Assembly: GCF_051251695.1 (NCBI RefSeq)
Contig: NZ_JBPOEU010000007.1
Location: forward strand, 87,188 to 151,187
Length of the DNA: 64,000 bases
DNA from: Maritalea sp051251695
GTDB taxonomy: Bacteria; Pseudomonadota; Alphaproteobacteria; Rhizobiales; Devosiaceae
Direction of reading: 5' to 3'
Shown here: piece by piece, positions 1 to 9,044 of the stretch
Position numbering within the stretch: the stretch's first letter is position 1
Layout: each line of letters starts with the position of its first letter
Notes under the pieces: generated by a model
The model's input: the letters and a program-made list of their open reading frames with translations, nothing else
The model's database searches: none
Told to the model about the DNA's origin: nothing
Position numbers and translations under genes: made by a program

Positions 1-156
1 CAACATGTTCAAATACTTAAATGTTACAAATATCTAATTAGAAATACACATGGACTTTGTGCAAATGGTCAATTTCCTAAGTGTATTTCCTAAACCATTT
101 ATTATTGTTTCGACCTCGCAAACGTTCTGCACAGTAAGTACACCCCACAGACAAAA

Positions 157-184
157 TTTGACTCTTTTTGCAATTTGGGTCAAA
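157..184. promoter_or_regulatory. Candidate TetR operator
   Basis: An inverted repeat with arms TTTGAC and GTCAAA lies 37 bases before the start of the TetR gene. A second pair (AAGGTC at 184-189, GACCTT at 212-217) sits between it and the start. Autorepression by the adjacent TetR protein is an inference from position. The rest of 1-220 is AT-rich with no gene that I can support. Confidence 0.35.
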
Positions 185-220
185 AGGTCATAACACTATT
201 CCGTCAAGAAAGACCTTAAA

Positions 221-904
221 TTGAACGACAAGGACAAACTGCGCGAAACCCGCATACTTGAGGCAACGGCTGCGTTAATTTCTAAGTTTGGGTACAACAA
301 GACAACTGTTGCCGACATCGCCTCAGCAGCAGGTATTTCAAAAGGCGCTATTTACCTGCACTTCAAATCCAAGGAAGAAGTGCTCGAGGCGTTGTTGATT
401 GAAACGGTTTACAAATACTCAATTGCTTGGTTTGAAGCGGTAGAAGCTGACCCGGAAGGCGGGCGCATCGCCAACATGTATATCAATATGCTCAAGGCCT
501 TTGACACCAACCCCTTTATGTCGGTGATCATGCGCAAAGATCCGACAATTTTGGGCAACTATATCAAGCAGCCTGGCAATTTTTTTGAACGCCAACAGCA
601 TTCTGGCATGCGCCATGATTTCATCTCCATGATGCAAGCAGCAGGCGCTGTGCGAAAAGAACTCGACCCTGCTGTCACCGCTCATTTGATGGATATTTTT
701 AGCTATGGTCTGGTGGTGATTTCAGAGTTCAAAAAACCAGATGATATTCCAGAAACGGACGCCGTTATCAAAGGGATCGCTGACATGATGGACCGCGCAC
801 TAACGCCTGACGAAGGTGCCAACAGCGATGCAGGCAAACAGGTCCTGCGTCAGCTCTTTCAAGCTGGCATTGCAGAATTTGATAAATCAAAAAACCAAAA
901 TTGA
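221..904 (+). CDS. TetR/AcrR family transcriptional regulator
   Basis: A 227-residue one-component repressor with a TTG start codon. An N-terminal helix-turn-helix lies at about residues 20-50, where the run TVADIASAAGISKGAIYLHF is the classic TetR recognition region; the rest is the helical ligand-binding domain. It is followed after 7 bases by an ABC ATPase gene and two permease genes on the same strand, so it probably controls an export operon and its own transcription. The ligand cannot be read from sequence. There is no ATG near the start and no strong Shine-Dalgarno motif, so the TTG start is the best available choice rather than proven. Confidence 0.85.
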   Translation: MNDKDKLRETRILEATAALISKFGYNKTTVADIASAAGISKGAIYLHFKSKEEVLEALLIETVYKYSIAWFEAVEADPEGGRIANMYINMLKAFDTNPFMSVIMRKDPTILGNYIKQPGNFFERQQHSGMRHDFISMMQAAGAVRKELDPAVTAHLMDIFSYGLVVISEFKKPDDIPETDAVIKGIADMMDRALTPDEGANSDAGKQVLRQLFQAGIAEFDKSKNQN

Positions 905-911
905 GAACATT

Positions 912-1775
912 ATGATCTCTGCTCAGAACTTAAAATTCGCCTATCCAAATGCAACGGCTGACACGTTGAATGGCATCGACTTTGATATTGCGGAAAAGGA
1001 AATATTCGGATTTCTTGGCCCGTCAGGTTCCGGCAAATCCACCACCCAAAAAATCTTAATCGGTCTTTTGAAAGACTATCGTGGTGAAATTTCCATTTTG
1101 GGCAAAGACTTAAAAAGCTGGGGTAACGAACTTTACGAGCATATTGGTGTCTCATTTGAATTGCCCAACCACTATCTCAAATTAACAGCCCGCGAGAACT
1201 TGCAACATTTTGCAGGCTTCTATCAGGGCCCCACATTGACCCCAGACGAAGTGCTGGAAATGGTCGATTTGCACATGGACGCCGACAAAAAAGTATCCGA
1301 TTTCTCAAAAGGCATGAAAATCCGCCTTAACGTCGCACGTAGCCTGCTGCACAAACCAAAAATCCTGTTTTTAGACGAGCCTACAAGTGGGCTGGACCCC
1401 GTCAACGGAAAACGGATTAAAGACCTAATCTTGGGGTTGCGGGACGCCGGAACCACAGTTTTTGTGACCACTCACAATATGAATTTGGCAGACGAGTTGT
1501 GTGACCGCGTTGCTTTTGTAACCGCAGGCAATATTTCAGTGATCGACGCCCCGGACGCGTTAAAAAAACAATATGGACAGCGCAAAGTTCGCCTAGATGT
1601 TTCGAACCAACATGGCGATCTCACCAGCACACATTTCGAACTTGATGGACTGCAAACAAACGCCCAGTTTCACGAGGCCGTTAAAGCGGCCCACCGTATT
1701 GAGCGCATTCACAGCCAAGAAACCACACTTGATAATATCTTCATTCAGGTGACGGGACGGGAGCTGACAGCATGA
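912..1775 (+). CDS. ABC transporter ATP-binding protein (drug/lipid export type)
   Basis: A 287-residue ATPase of the DrrA/fluoroquinolone-exporter group. Walker A GPSGSGKST is near residue 36, the signature region is FSKGMKIRLNVARSL, Walker B is ILFLDEPTSGLDP, and the H-loop histidine is in TTHNM. About 80 residues after the ATPase core form the C-terminal extension usual for this group. The reading frame is open back to 816, but that would overlap the TetR gene, so the ATG at 912 is preferred. It overlaps the next permease gene by 4 bases. It should energise export through the two permeases; the substrate is unknown. Confidence 0.88.
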   Translation: MISAQNLKFAYPNATADTLNGIDFDIAEKEIFGFLGPSGSGKSTTQKILIGLLKDYRGEISILGKDLKSWGNELYEHIGVSFELPNHYLKLTARENLQHFAGFYQGPTLTPDEVLEMVDLHMDADKKVSDFSKGMKIRLNVARSLLHKPKILFLDEPTSGLDPVNGKRIKDLILGLRDAGTTVFVTTHNMNLADELCDRVAFVTAGNISVIDAPDALKKQYGQRKVRLDVSNQHGDLTSTHFELDGLQTNAQFHEAVKAAHRIERIHSQETTLDNIFIQVTGRELTA

Positions 1776-2497
1776 GACGCCTCGTTCAAGCGATCAAAAC
1801 TGACTTAATCGTGCAATATCGAAACAATCTCTATCATGTCGGCATTGTCATTTCGCTTTTGATCGCCCTTGCCCTGTCTCAGCTTGCGAGCCCTAATCAA
1901 TTGGTCAACGTCATTCCAGCGGCGATACTGCTCATCATTGGTGGCACAACCATGCTCTATGTTGCGGGTATGGTGATCTTTGAAAAAGACGAAGGCACGA
2001 TGGCTGCCACTATTGTTTCACCCCTAACCGATGCCGAATATCTAGCGTCCAAAATTGTTTCGCTTGTTTTGCTCGCAACATTTGAATCCCTGATTTCGAT
2101 TTATGGCGCAATCGCCATACATTTATTTGGCGGGGACGCAGTTTGGCCTAATCCAATATGGCTTGTTTTGGGCATCCTATCGGTCTCTATCTTGTTTACG
2201 CTTGTGGGCATTGCCATTGTGGTCCGCTATCAACGCATCACCGATTTTTTGATCCCGATGTCCGGCGTCGCAATTTTGATGCAGCTGCCTTTCATGTATT
2301 TTTGGGGAATATTTAAACATCCAAGTCTGCTGGCTATTCCAACATCAGCACCCACTATGATTATGGAAGGCGCATTTCGCCCGCTTGAACAGTGGGAAGC
2401 ACTTTACGCCATCGCTTACGCGGCCGCAGCAATCCTTGTTTTTGCCTATTGGGCAAAATCCGCGTTCCACACGCATATCACAATGAAGATGGGATAG
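1772..2497 (+). CDS. ABC transporter permease (ABC-2 type)
   Basis: A 241-residue inner-membrane protein with about six hydrophobic segments, the first starting near residue 25. The stretch FEKDEGTMAATIVSPLTDAEYLASKI resembles the conserved cytoplasmic coupling region of ABC-2 permeases (key residues E, G and T before the SP pair). Translation is coupled to the ATPase gene by a 4-base overlap. With the next gene it would form a heterodimeric channel. Substrate unknown; similarity to fluoroquinolone-export permeases is a family-level impression only. Confidence 0.8.
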   Translation: MRRLVQAIKTDLIVQYRNNLYHVGIVISLLIALALSQLASPNQLVNVIPAAILLIIGGTTMLYVAGMVIFEKDEGTMAATIVSPLTDAEYLASKIVSLVLLATFESLISIYGAIAIHLFGGDAVWPNPIWLVLGILSVSILFTLVGIAIVVRYQRITDFLIPMSGVAILMQLPFMYFWGIFKHPSLLAIPTSAPTMIMEGAFRPLEQWEALYAIAYAAAAILVFAYWAKSAFHTHITMKMG

Positions 2498-2501
2498 ATC
2501 G

Positions 2502-3266
2502 ATGAACATTATTCCCTTAGCGCAAAAAATTGGCCGCAATGATTTTCGCCTGATTGGACGGGATCGATTTTTGTTGATGATGTGCGGCTTTGTGATCTTC
2601 ATCGCGTTGTTTTTACGCCTCGCAGCGCCAGCGCTTAACGCCTACCTGAGTGAGAACAACATCATGCCGGGCAGCTTTTATCCGGAGGCACTTAGTCATT
2701 TTTACCCGATGATGGTTGGATTTTTGGTGATTTTTCAGGGCGCATTGCTCTCCGGTGCAATTTATGGGTTTTTATTGCTCGATGAAAAAGAAGACAACAC
2801 CCTAGCCGCGATGCGCGTAACACCCGTTTCTGCGGCGAAGTTTATCAGCGTACGCATGTATATTCCTGCCGTCCTTTCTGGAATTGTAGTGTTCTCACAG
2901 CTCCAGTTTATCGGCCTTGCGCAGGTTCCAATTCACATCGGCTTAGCGTTGGCCATCGGCGCATCGCTAACCGGACCTATCGCGACATTGACCTATGCCA
3001 ATTTTGCTGAAAACAAACTTCAAGGCTTCGCAATCGCCAAATTTGTGAGCATTGCAGGCTGGATCATCTTGATCGGGTGGTTCGTCCCGGAGCCGATGCA
3101 ATGGGCTTTCGGTCTATTCCCACCATTTTTGATTGCAAAAGCCTATTGGATGGCCCTTGCTATGAATGGCAACTGGGTTTGGCCGTTGCTAGCGGGCATC
3201 TTGGGCCAATTGGCACTGATTTGGCTGATGGTGAACAGGTTTCACAAACAATTGGCGCAAAGTTAA
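2502..3266 (+). CDS. ABC transporter permease, second subunit
   Basis: A 254-residue hydrophobic protein that starts 4 bases after the preceding permease gene. It has about six membrane spans and the motif LLDEKEDNTLAAMRVTPVSA (shown in part), the same kind of coupling segment as in its partner, so the two are probably ancient paralogues. It is the last gene of the TetR-ABC operon; after it come about 80 bases without a gene, then tRNA-Val on the other strand. Confidence 0.8.
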   Translation: MNIIPLAQKIGRNDFRLIGRDRFLLMMCGFVIFIALFLRLAAPALNAYLSENNIMPGSFYPEALSHFYPMMVGFLVIFQGALLSGAIYGFLLLDEKEDNTLAAMRVTPVSAAKFISVRMYIPAVLSGIVVFSQLQFIGLAQVPIHIGLALAIGASLTGPIATLTYANFAENKLQGFAIAKFVSIAGWIILIGWFVPEPMQWAFGLFPPFLIAKAYWMALAMNGNWVWPLLAGILGQLALIWLMVNRFHKQLAQS

Positions 3267-3347
3267 ACCGGCAACTTTAAACAAGAAAGCGCGCTGGCTC
3301 ACTCGACTCGGCGCATCATAAAACGAGAATTCATATTAGGGGGTGGA

Positions 3348-3422
3348 TGGTGGGCGTAACTGGGATTGAACCAGTGACCCCTACAATGTCAATGTAGTGC
3401 TCTCCCGCTGAGCTATACGCCC
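3348..3422 (-). tRNA. tRNA-Val (GAC)
   Basis: The complement folds as a full cloverleaf of 75 nt including an encoded CCA end. The 7-bp acceptor stem is GGGCGTA/TACGCCC, the D arm is GCTC-AGCGGGA-GAGC, the anticodon stem is CTACA/TGTAG with loop TTGACAT (anticodon GAC), and the T arm is ACTGG-TTCAATC-CCAGT. All stems pair without mismatch. A GAC anticodon reads valine GUC and GUU codons. Confidence 0.97.
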
Positions 3423-3448
3423 ATCCGTGCAATCAAATTGCTGGGCTG

Positions 3449-3477
3449 ATAGACCATAAAATCAACAGTTGGGTCAA
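3449..3477 (-). promoter_or_regulatory. Possible promoter of tRNA-Val
   Basis: On the complement a TTGACC hexamer (3472-3477) is followed after 17 bases by GTCTAT (3449-3454), about 27 bases before the mature tRNA 5' end. The -35 element and the spacing are good, but the -10 element is poor. Confidence 0.35.
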
Positions 3478-3585
3478 TAGCAATTCAAACAAAAATCCAA
3501 TTCATCGCAATACAACTTCTATCCTAGACATTATGCCGCTCGATTTGCATACTCATTTGAACAGGCGACCAAATTGAGGGCCAAC

Positions 3586-4455
3586 ATGCCGCAAAATCCG
3601 ACCGAACTCGCAAGGTCAATGATGCAGCTTCAACGCAACAGGGTTGCGTGGCCAACATTGGCGGCGTCTTTTGGGTTGTTAGCGCTTTTTGCTTTCGCCA
3701 CAATTGGTCATCAAAGCGGGCTGATTTCCCTTTGGGTTGCCACGCCTTTGGCATTTATTGCGATCCACTTGAGTTTTGCCGTCGCTCATGAAGCCACCCA
3801 TAAGACCATCATGAACAATGCGCGGTTTGCGTGGGTCGACCGTTTATTGGGAACGGCCCACGCTTGGCTTTTGCTCTATGATTTCCCGACATTCAAATTC
3901 CTCCATCTGCGCCATCACGCCAATACCAACGATCCCGAACTGGACCCTGATTTTTGGCTGCAACACGTCTCCATTCCGGTTGGACTGGTTTTGGGTCTAT
4001 TTGTGCCCTTGCACTATTTACGCATGTTCATCATTGCGGTTCAAAACAAAGCTGTGTCCGCTCAAATGGCCATTTTCAGCTTCTTGCGGATCGCTGTATT
4101 GGTCGCCCTGTTGCTCACATTGCTATTTATCGCGCCAGTGGAAACTTTCTTTTTGTGGCTAGCTCCCGCATCAATCGCGTCTTCAATTATCGCGGTGTCT
4201 CACCGAATGCTACACACCATTGAGGAAACGCCAGACCGAAAGAGAACAACAATTATCGTGCGGGGACAGGGCGTTTGGGAATGGATCGTTAGCCCATTTT
4301 TTTGGCTCAATAACCATCACTTTTTGCACCATGAATACCCAAAATTGCCATGTTATACCCATGAGAACCTTTTCGCCCAATCCAAACAAAGCTTGAAGAA
4401 AAGTGGCGTGCAGGTGCGAACGATCGGCGATAAATCGACCGAGATGGTTGACTGA
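3586..4455 (+). CDS. Fatty acid desaturase family protein
   Basis: A 289-residue membrane di-iron enzyme. The three histidine boxes that bind the iron pair are visible: HEATHKT near residue 68, HLRHHANTND near residue 106, and NNHHFLHHEYP near residue 243. Hydrophobic spans lie before box 1 and between boxes 2 and 3, as expected. The frame extends to a TTG at 3574, but the ATG at 3586 is the natural start. The stop overlaps the next ATG by one base, so it is cotranscribed with an alpha/beta hydrolase. Acyl-lipid desaturation or a related hydroxylation is likely; the exact substrate is unknown. Confidence 0.82.
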   Translation: MPQNPTELARSMMQLQRNRVAWPTLAASFGLLALFAFATIGHQSGLISLWVATPLAFIAIHLSFAVAHEATHKTIMNNARFAWVDRLLGTAHAWLLLYDFPTFKFLHLRHHANTNDPELDPDFWLQHVSIPVGLVLGLFVPLHYLRMFIIAVQNKAVSAQMAIFSFLRIAVLVALLLTLLFIAPVETFFLWLAPASIASSIIAVSHRMLHTIEETPDRKRTTIIVRGQGVWEWIVSPFFWLNNHHFLHHEYPKLPCYTHENLFAQSKQSLKKSGVQVRTIGDKSTEMVD

Positions 4456-5390
4456 TGGATCAACGTTTAATCCAAACGAATGCTGAATTGGCATGGGCAG
4501 ACACCCATTCACCCTTGCCCAAGCACTCGGTTTATCGATCAAAAGAAGGGCGCGCTGAGTTTCAGGCCCTTTACGACGACACCTTAAGAAGGTCGCCATA
4601 CCCGATACAGACGAAAATGGTCTCCACAAGCTTTGGTGCCTCTCACGTTTCCATGATGGGAAATTCGAATGGCGCACCAATCCTCATCCTGCCGGGCATG
4701 TCTACGGCGGGGCCGCTTATGCTTGAGTTTTTTGCTTATCTCGCAAAGGACCATTGGCTAATCGCACCTGACCTTATCGGGCAACCTGGACGTTCTGCGG
4801 ACGTGCCGTTTTCGCCCAAACATAATGCTTATGGCATTTGGCTTAGCGAACTGCTGGATGGGCTTGCGATTGAAAAAATCAATATTGCTGGCGCAAGCTT
4901 TGGCGGCTCCATTGGCCTAGAATTGTTAAAATTAATGCCTGGTCGGGTGAACAAACATGCGCTGATTGTTACCGCAGGGTTGACCCCCAAAGTGCCTTAC
5001 TTCAAAATTTACGCCAAACTATTATTCACTTGGCTTGCCTATCGGTTTGTGCCCAAAAAATCGCTATTGCCGAAAATCGCGCGTCCGCTTTCGCGACACC
5101 TAACGCCGGAAAATCTAGAATATCTGGACATCGTCATTCGCCAAACCGCATTTTGGCGACATCGACCAGCAGGACCGTTTTTCAAAGAGGATATGCCTAA
5201 AATGATGGAGCCGGTGTTCATCATCTTCGGCAAAAACGACATTCTATTTCCTTACGCTAAAACGCGAAAGCACGCCCATTCGGTGTTAAATATCGGGCAG
5301 GAGTTTATTCTGACCCAAAGTGCGCACATGCCAGGAGAAAAAGAAATGGCCCCGATCCACAAGGAAATCGAGGCCTACTTCAAATCTTAA
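4455..5390 (+). CDS. Alpha/beta hydrolase
   Basis: A 311-residue alpha/beta-hydrolase-fold protein. The nucleophile elbow GASFGGS (serine near residue 149), an oxyanion-side LPGMSTAG, a late aspartate in FGKNDILFP and the catalytic histidine in SAHMPGE are visible. Its start overlaps the stop of the desaturase gene by one base, which suggests a joint role in lipid or carotenoid-like modification; that link is inference. It ends 12 bases from the convergent cpdR gene. Confidence 0.75.
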   Translation: MDQRLIQTNAELAWADTHSPLPKHSVYRSKEGRAEFQALYDDTLRRSPYPIQTKMVSTSFGASHVSMMGNSNGAPILILPGMSTAGPLMLEFFAYLAKDHWLIAPDLIGQPGRSADVPFSPKHNAYGIWLSELLDGLAIEKINIAGASFGGSIGLELLKLMPGRVNKHALIVTAGLTPKVPYFKIYAKLLFTWLAYRFVPKKSLLPKIARPLSRHLTPENLEYLDIVIRQTAFWRHRPAGPFFKEDMPKMMEPVFIIFGKNDILFPYAKTRKHAHSVLNIGQEFILTQSAHMPGEKEMAPIHKEIEAYFKS

Positions 5391-5402
5391 ATCTAAATGA
5401 GT

Positions 5403-5762
5403 TTATGCCGCGAGCAAACGCTCAACTTCGTCCACGAGGTCTTTCAAGTGGAACGGCTTTGAAAGCACAGAAGCATCTTTGGGCGCTTCGCTATCTGGAT
5501 TAAGCGCCACAGCAGCAAATCCGGTGATGAACATGACTTTTAAGTCTGGGTCCAATTCGGTGGCGCGGCGGGCAAGTTCAATGCCATCCATTTCCGGCAT
5601 TACAATATCAGAAAGCAAAAGCGTAAATGGTTCTTCACGCAACCGCTCATATGCAGAACGGCCATTGTCAAATGCCACCACATCGTAACCCGCATTGCCC
5701 AACGCACGCGTCAAGAATTTGCGCATATCGTTATCATCTTCAGCCAACAAGATCCGACGCAT
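5403..5762 (-). CDS. cpdR: Single-domain response regulator CpdR
   Basis: A 119-residue stand-alone receiver domain. The acidic pocket is at D9/D10, the phosphoacceptor is D52 (LLSDIVMPEMDG), the conserved threonine is in FITGFAA and the lysine in LSKPFH. Length and motifs match alphaproteobacterial CpdR, whose unphosphorylated form directs ClpXP to degrade cell-cycle regulators after control by the CckA-ChpT phosphorelay. The N-formylglutamate amidohydrolase gene transcribed divergently next to it is, as I recall, a common rhizobial arrangement and supports the name. Confidence 0.88.
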   Translation of the reverse strand: MRRILLAEDDNDMRKFLTRALGNAGYDVVAFDNGRSAYERLREEPFTLLLSDIVMPEMDGIELARRATELDPDLKVMFITGFAAVALNPDSEAPKDASVLSKPFHLKDLVDEVERLLAA

Positions 5763-5848
5763 TAAATTAGCCCCTCAAAAAGCGATCATCTGATTCGGAT
5801 TTTGCATCGCCCAGCACTTAAACTCAAGTCAACATTGTCACTATTTAT

Positions 5849-6826
5849 ATGAACCAATCAAATCCGCTTGTTCCTGTGGACTTAAAGTCATTTATTCGAC
5901 ACAATATGCGTATTAAAAAATCAGCAAAATCCACGGAGATACTGTTGAAATCTGATTATTTTGACCGCCCTGCGTTTGAAACAATAAGACCACGCACCCA
6001 GCGTGCGCCTTTTGTCTTCAATTCCCCCCATTCCGGTCGCGATTATCCCGGTCGGTTCATTGAGCAAACGCGCTTGGACCAACTCAGCATTCGCCAGTCA
6101 GAAGATGCATTTGTCGATGAATTGTTTGGCCGTGCGCCAAATTTTGGCGCACCGATGTTACGCGCGCATTTCCCCCGCGCCTATTTGGACGTCAATCGAG
6201 AACCTTATGAACTCGACCAATCTATGTTCAGCGATCCCCTGCCCGACAATTTCAACACAAAGTCTCCCCGCGTTGCTGCCGGACTTGGCACAATTGCAAA
6301 AATCGTCGCGGAAAAGAAATCAATATACCGCACCAAACTATCGTTGGCTGATGCAACAATGCGGATTGAGGGCATTTACAAGCCTTATCATTTCGCCCTG
6401 CAAAATCTGTTGAGCGAAACTTTAGCCAACTTTGGCATTGCTGTGCTGATTGATTGCCATTCGATGCCCAATCTGGACAAACGGGGCAATGCCAGCGCGC
6501 CGGACATTGTTCTGGGAGATCGGTTTGGCTCAACATGTCATCCGATGATCGCGGACCTAACCGACACATTATTCACAACAGCAGGCCTTAAGGTTGCGCG
6601 AAACCGCCCTTACGCAGGTGGCTTCACCACAAAGACCTACGGCCAGCCGGGCAACAACGTACACGCTTTACAGATCGAAATTGGTCGCCATCTTTATATG
6701 AACGAGACCACATTGGAAAAAAACGCCAATTTTGTTCATATGCAGCAGCTCACCGAACAATTGATTTCACTGCTCATCCGGTTGGACCTGCGTCAACTCA
6801 TTGACTTACAACTCGCAGCGGAATAG
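5849..6826 (+). CDS. N-formylglutamate amidohydrolase family protein
   Basis: A protein of up to 325 residues in the HutG-like zinc amidohydrolase family, which releases formate and glutamate from N-formylglutamate, the last step of one histidine-degradation route. Family motifs include VFNSPHSGRDYP near residue 60, DVNREPYELD, LIDCHSMP and LQIEIGRHLYM. The first 40 residues look poorly conserved, and an internal ATG near 5906 may be the true start. No other hut gene is in the window, so a more general amidohydrolase role is possible. Confidence 0.82.
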   Translation: MNQSNPLVPVDLKSFIRHNMRIKKSAKSTEILLKSDYFDRPAFETIRPRTQRAPFVFNSPHSGRDYPGRFIEQTRLDQLSIRQSEDAFVDELFGRAPNFGAPMLRAHFPRAYLDVNREPYELDQSMFSDPLPDNFNTKSPRVAAGLGTIAKIVAEKKSIYRTKLSLADATMRIEGIYKPYHFALQNLLSETLANFGIAVLIDCHSMPNLDKRGNASAPDIVLGDRFGSTCHPMIADLTDTLFTTAGLKVARNRPYAGGFTTKTYGQPGNNVHALQIEIGRHLYMNETTLEKNANFVHMQQLTEQLISLLIRLDLRQLIDLQLAAE

Positions 6827-6860
6827 CTCATCAATCAAACTTGTGCGTCTGATTTTGCCC

Positions 6861-6886
6861 AAAAAGGGGGCCGCTCGAAGCGGCCC
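6861..6886 (-). terminator. Terminator of the MmgR-like sRNA
   Basis: A perfect 8-bp stem, GGGCCGCT/AGCGGCCC with a 3-base loop (6868-6886), is followed on the complement by two C and five T. Confidence 0.85.
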
Positions 6887-6940
6887 TAAGTCAAGGGAGG
6901 AAACGTTAGCAGCTCCAAGCAATGTGCTGAGCCGCCACGG
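6861..6940 (-). ncRNA. mmgR: MmgR / suhB-family small RNA (alpha-r8)
   Basis: On the complement, the segment GCTGCTAACG is followed by TTTCCTCCCTT (6893-6903), the unpaired anti-Shine-Dalgarno core known from alpha-r8 sRNAs such as Sinorhizobium MmgR. Then comes a GC-rich 8-bp terminator hairpin and a T run. The family also carries the Rfam name suhB because it was noticed near suhB-type genes, and here an inositol-phosphatase-family gene begins 190 bases away. MmgR limits polyhydroxybutyrate accumulation in Sinorhizobium. The 5' end is my estimate; no convincing promoter was identified. Confidence 0.78.
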
Positions 6941-7129
6941 CATCATGCATCTACTGGGGTGAACTGATTTGCCCCGAAATGCAAGCCATGTACCAGCAAC
7001 AAAGGGCGCTAACCAGCTAGCTGTTGCCTAAATGACCGTATTTACATCTTAAGATAAAAGTGTAAATTTTTTCTAAACCTATCATTTTCCATAATAAAAC
7101 CAGCAAGTTGAAAAGTGAACGCAAATATC

Positions 7130-7948
7130 ATGGGCGCAAAAAACCAACCAAACTTGGATTTTGAAGAAATTCACAGAATTCTACAGCTTGCAGGGCAAGA
7201 AGCACAAAAAATTACACTTAAATACTTCCGAAAAACCCTGAATATTGACAATAAACTGCGACAAGGGTTCGACCCCGTTACCGCTGCAGACAGAGAAGCC
7301 GAATTGGCAATCCGTGCGGTCATCACACAGCATTTTCCAGACCACAGCATATGCGGCGAAGAATGGGACAACAAAGAAACCAACAGCCCCTACCAGTGGG
7401 TAATCGACCCAATTGATGGCACCCGCGCCTTTATATCCGGCTTACCAGTGTGGGGCACGCTCATTGCACTTACGTTTGAAGGCAAAGCTGTTGCTGGCCT
7501 GATGAGCCAGCCTCATATCGGGGAAGATTTCATCGGTCTGCCAGGCAAAGCAATCCTTACGCACAACAACGTAGAAACTAAACTTTTAACGAGCAAAGTT
7601 GAAACGCTTGAGCAGGCTACAATGTTCACCACCTCTCCACGTATATTTCTACACGATAAATCACTTGCAGCTTATAATGAGCTAGAAGCCAGCGTCAAAC
7701 TGGCACGCTATGGGCTAGATTGTTACGCCTACGCCATGTTGGCTGCAGGGCACGCAGAACTGGTGGTTGAGGAAGGGCTTAAGAACGTAGATATCGCAGC
7801 GCTGATCCCGATCATTGAACAAGCTGGCGGCATTGTTTCAACTTGGTCAGGCAAAAATGCAGCTGAAGGCGGTCAGGTCATCGCCGCTGCAAACCCCAAA
7901 ATTCATGCACTAGCACTTGAATATTTAGCTCCAGTCGCAACGGACTAA
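7130..7948 (+). CDS. hisN: Histidinol-phosphatase, inositol-monophosphatase family
   Basis: A 272-residue magnesium-dependent phosphatase. The metal-binding motifs are GEEW near residue 75 and WVIDPIDGTRAF near residue 94, and the C-terminal motif is LKNVDIAALIPIIEQAGG. The phrase DGTRAFISGLPVWGTLIAL (in part) is typical of the histidinol-phosphate branch (HisN) rather than SuhB. HisN dephosphorylates L-histidinol phosphate in histidine synthesis; a general sugar-phosphatase role remains possible. A GTG at 7115 is in frame, but the ATG at 7130 is preferred; neither has a strong ribosome-binding site. Confidence 0.8.
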   Translation: MGAKNQPNLDFEEIHRILQLAGQEAQKITLKYFRKTLNIDNKLRQGFDPVTAADREAELAIRAVITQHFPDHSICGEEWDNKETNSPYQWVIDPIDGTRAFISGLPVWGTLIALTFEGKAVAGLMSQPHIGEDFIGLPGKAILTHNNVETKLLTSKVETLEQATMFTTSPRIFLHDKSLAAYNELEASVKLARYGLDCYAYAMLAAGHAELVVEEGLKNVDIAALIPIIEQAGGIVSTWSGKNAAEGGQVIAAANPKIHALALEYLAPVATD

Positions 7949-7968
7949 GAGCTGCCGGCAAAGCGGAA

Positions 7969-8946
7969 CTAACTCCCCTTCGTGTGCTCTGTAATAAACG
8001 CATCAAACGCGGCCAGTGCTTGGGCGCGGATACCATCTGTTTCCATAAAAATCTCGTGGCGCGAATTGGGCAGCACTGCATGACGCCCTATGCGCATACT
8101 CATGCCCAATTGCTCGATGGCGGGCGTTGACACGACAGTGTCCGACGCCGCTGCAAGCACCAATACCGGAATACGAACGCTGGATGGAAACTCAGAACTG
8201 TTGGCTTTGATCATCGCCTTGAATGACGCGGCGCCCCAACTCACTGTTGGCGCACCGATCTCCAAATCAGGTCGATGATCAAGTGTTTTCACCATTCGCA
8301 TATACCGACCATGGTCGGACGTTATATCGTTGCCGGGAAATGTCGCTTCGCTGGGGCGTTTAAATTCCCAAGGTTTGAGCGGCAACTGTCCCGCCCCTAA
8401 AAACTTGCCGACACTTAACATCGTAGCTGTTGTTGAAAGGCTAAAGCCAGTTTCAACCGCCACCATTGGTGCGGTTAAAAACACCCGATCAAACATCAAC
8501 TGATCGCGCGTGGTTGCCATGAGGGAAACAAGCCCGCCCATGGAGTGCCCTACTAGATAATATGGCGGGGGGCAGTCCGGCAGCAAAATATCCACATGAA
8601 AGCTGGTCAAGTCCGTCAAATAGTCGCGAAAATCTTCAACATATCCGAGTTTCGGATTGGCAATGAGACGCGCCGAACCACCCTGACCACGCCAATCAAA
8701 TGTCGCCACGTTAAAGCCACGGCTTTGAAAATCCGCAATGGTCTCGAAATATTTTTCAATATATTCAGTGCGCCCCTGCACCAAACAAATGGTGCCTTTG
8801 GGCTTATTGCTGGTTGAGGCAAACAATGCATACCGCAATTGAATGCCGTCCTGGGTTTTAAAAAAACCTGCCCGCGCGCCGTCAGGAACTGGATTTGACG
8901 GAGTATTGGCTAACTGTGGACCATCCACTTTAACAACTGACGACAT
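7969..8946 (-). CDS. pldB: Alpha/beta hydrolase, lysophospholipase (PldB-like)
   Basis: A 325-residue serine hydrolase with nucleophile motif GHSMGG near residue 134, an oxyanion-side LVQGRTEYIEKY, and a histidine near the C terminus in PNSRHEIFMETD. These fit the lysophospholipase/monoacylglycerol-lipase group (COG2267) common in Rhizobiales. No signal peptide is visible, so the enzyme should be cytoplasmic. It converges with hisN, 20 bases apart, and its 5' side faces the predicted sRNA at 9010-9141. Confidence 0.78.
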   Translation of the reverse strand: MSSVVKVDGPQLANTPSNPVPDGARAGFFKTQDGIQLRYALFASTSNKPKGTICLVQGRTEYIEKYFETIADFQSRGFNVATFDWRGQGGSARLIANPKLGYVEDFRDYLTDLTSFHVDILLPDCPPPYYLVGHSMGGLVSLMATTRDQLMFDRVFLTAPMVAVETGFSLSTTATMLSVGKFLGAGQLPLKPWEFKRPSEATFPGNDITSDHGRYMRMVKTLDHRPDLEIGAPTVSWGAASFKAMIKANSSEFPSSVRIPVLVLAAASDTVVSTPAIEQLGMSMRIGRHAVLPNSRHEIFMETDGIRAQALAAFDAFITEHTKGS

Positions 8947-9009
8947 ACTGCCTCACACTAAATCTATTGAGCGATCAATTCGCTTCTCATTTAGTAGTTC
9001 AACCGCAAC

Positions 9010-9044
9010 AAAAAAACCAGCAATCCAAAAATGAATTGCTGGTT
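9010..9044 (-). terminator. Rho-independent terminator (minus strand)
   Basis: Arms AACCAGCAAT and ATTGCTGGTT pair perfectly over 10 bp (9015-9044). On the complement the hairpin runs into seven consecutive T. It ends a minus-strand transcript that begins upstream of pldB, not the pldB transcript itself. Confidence 0.8.
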
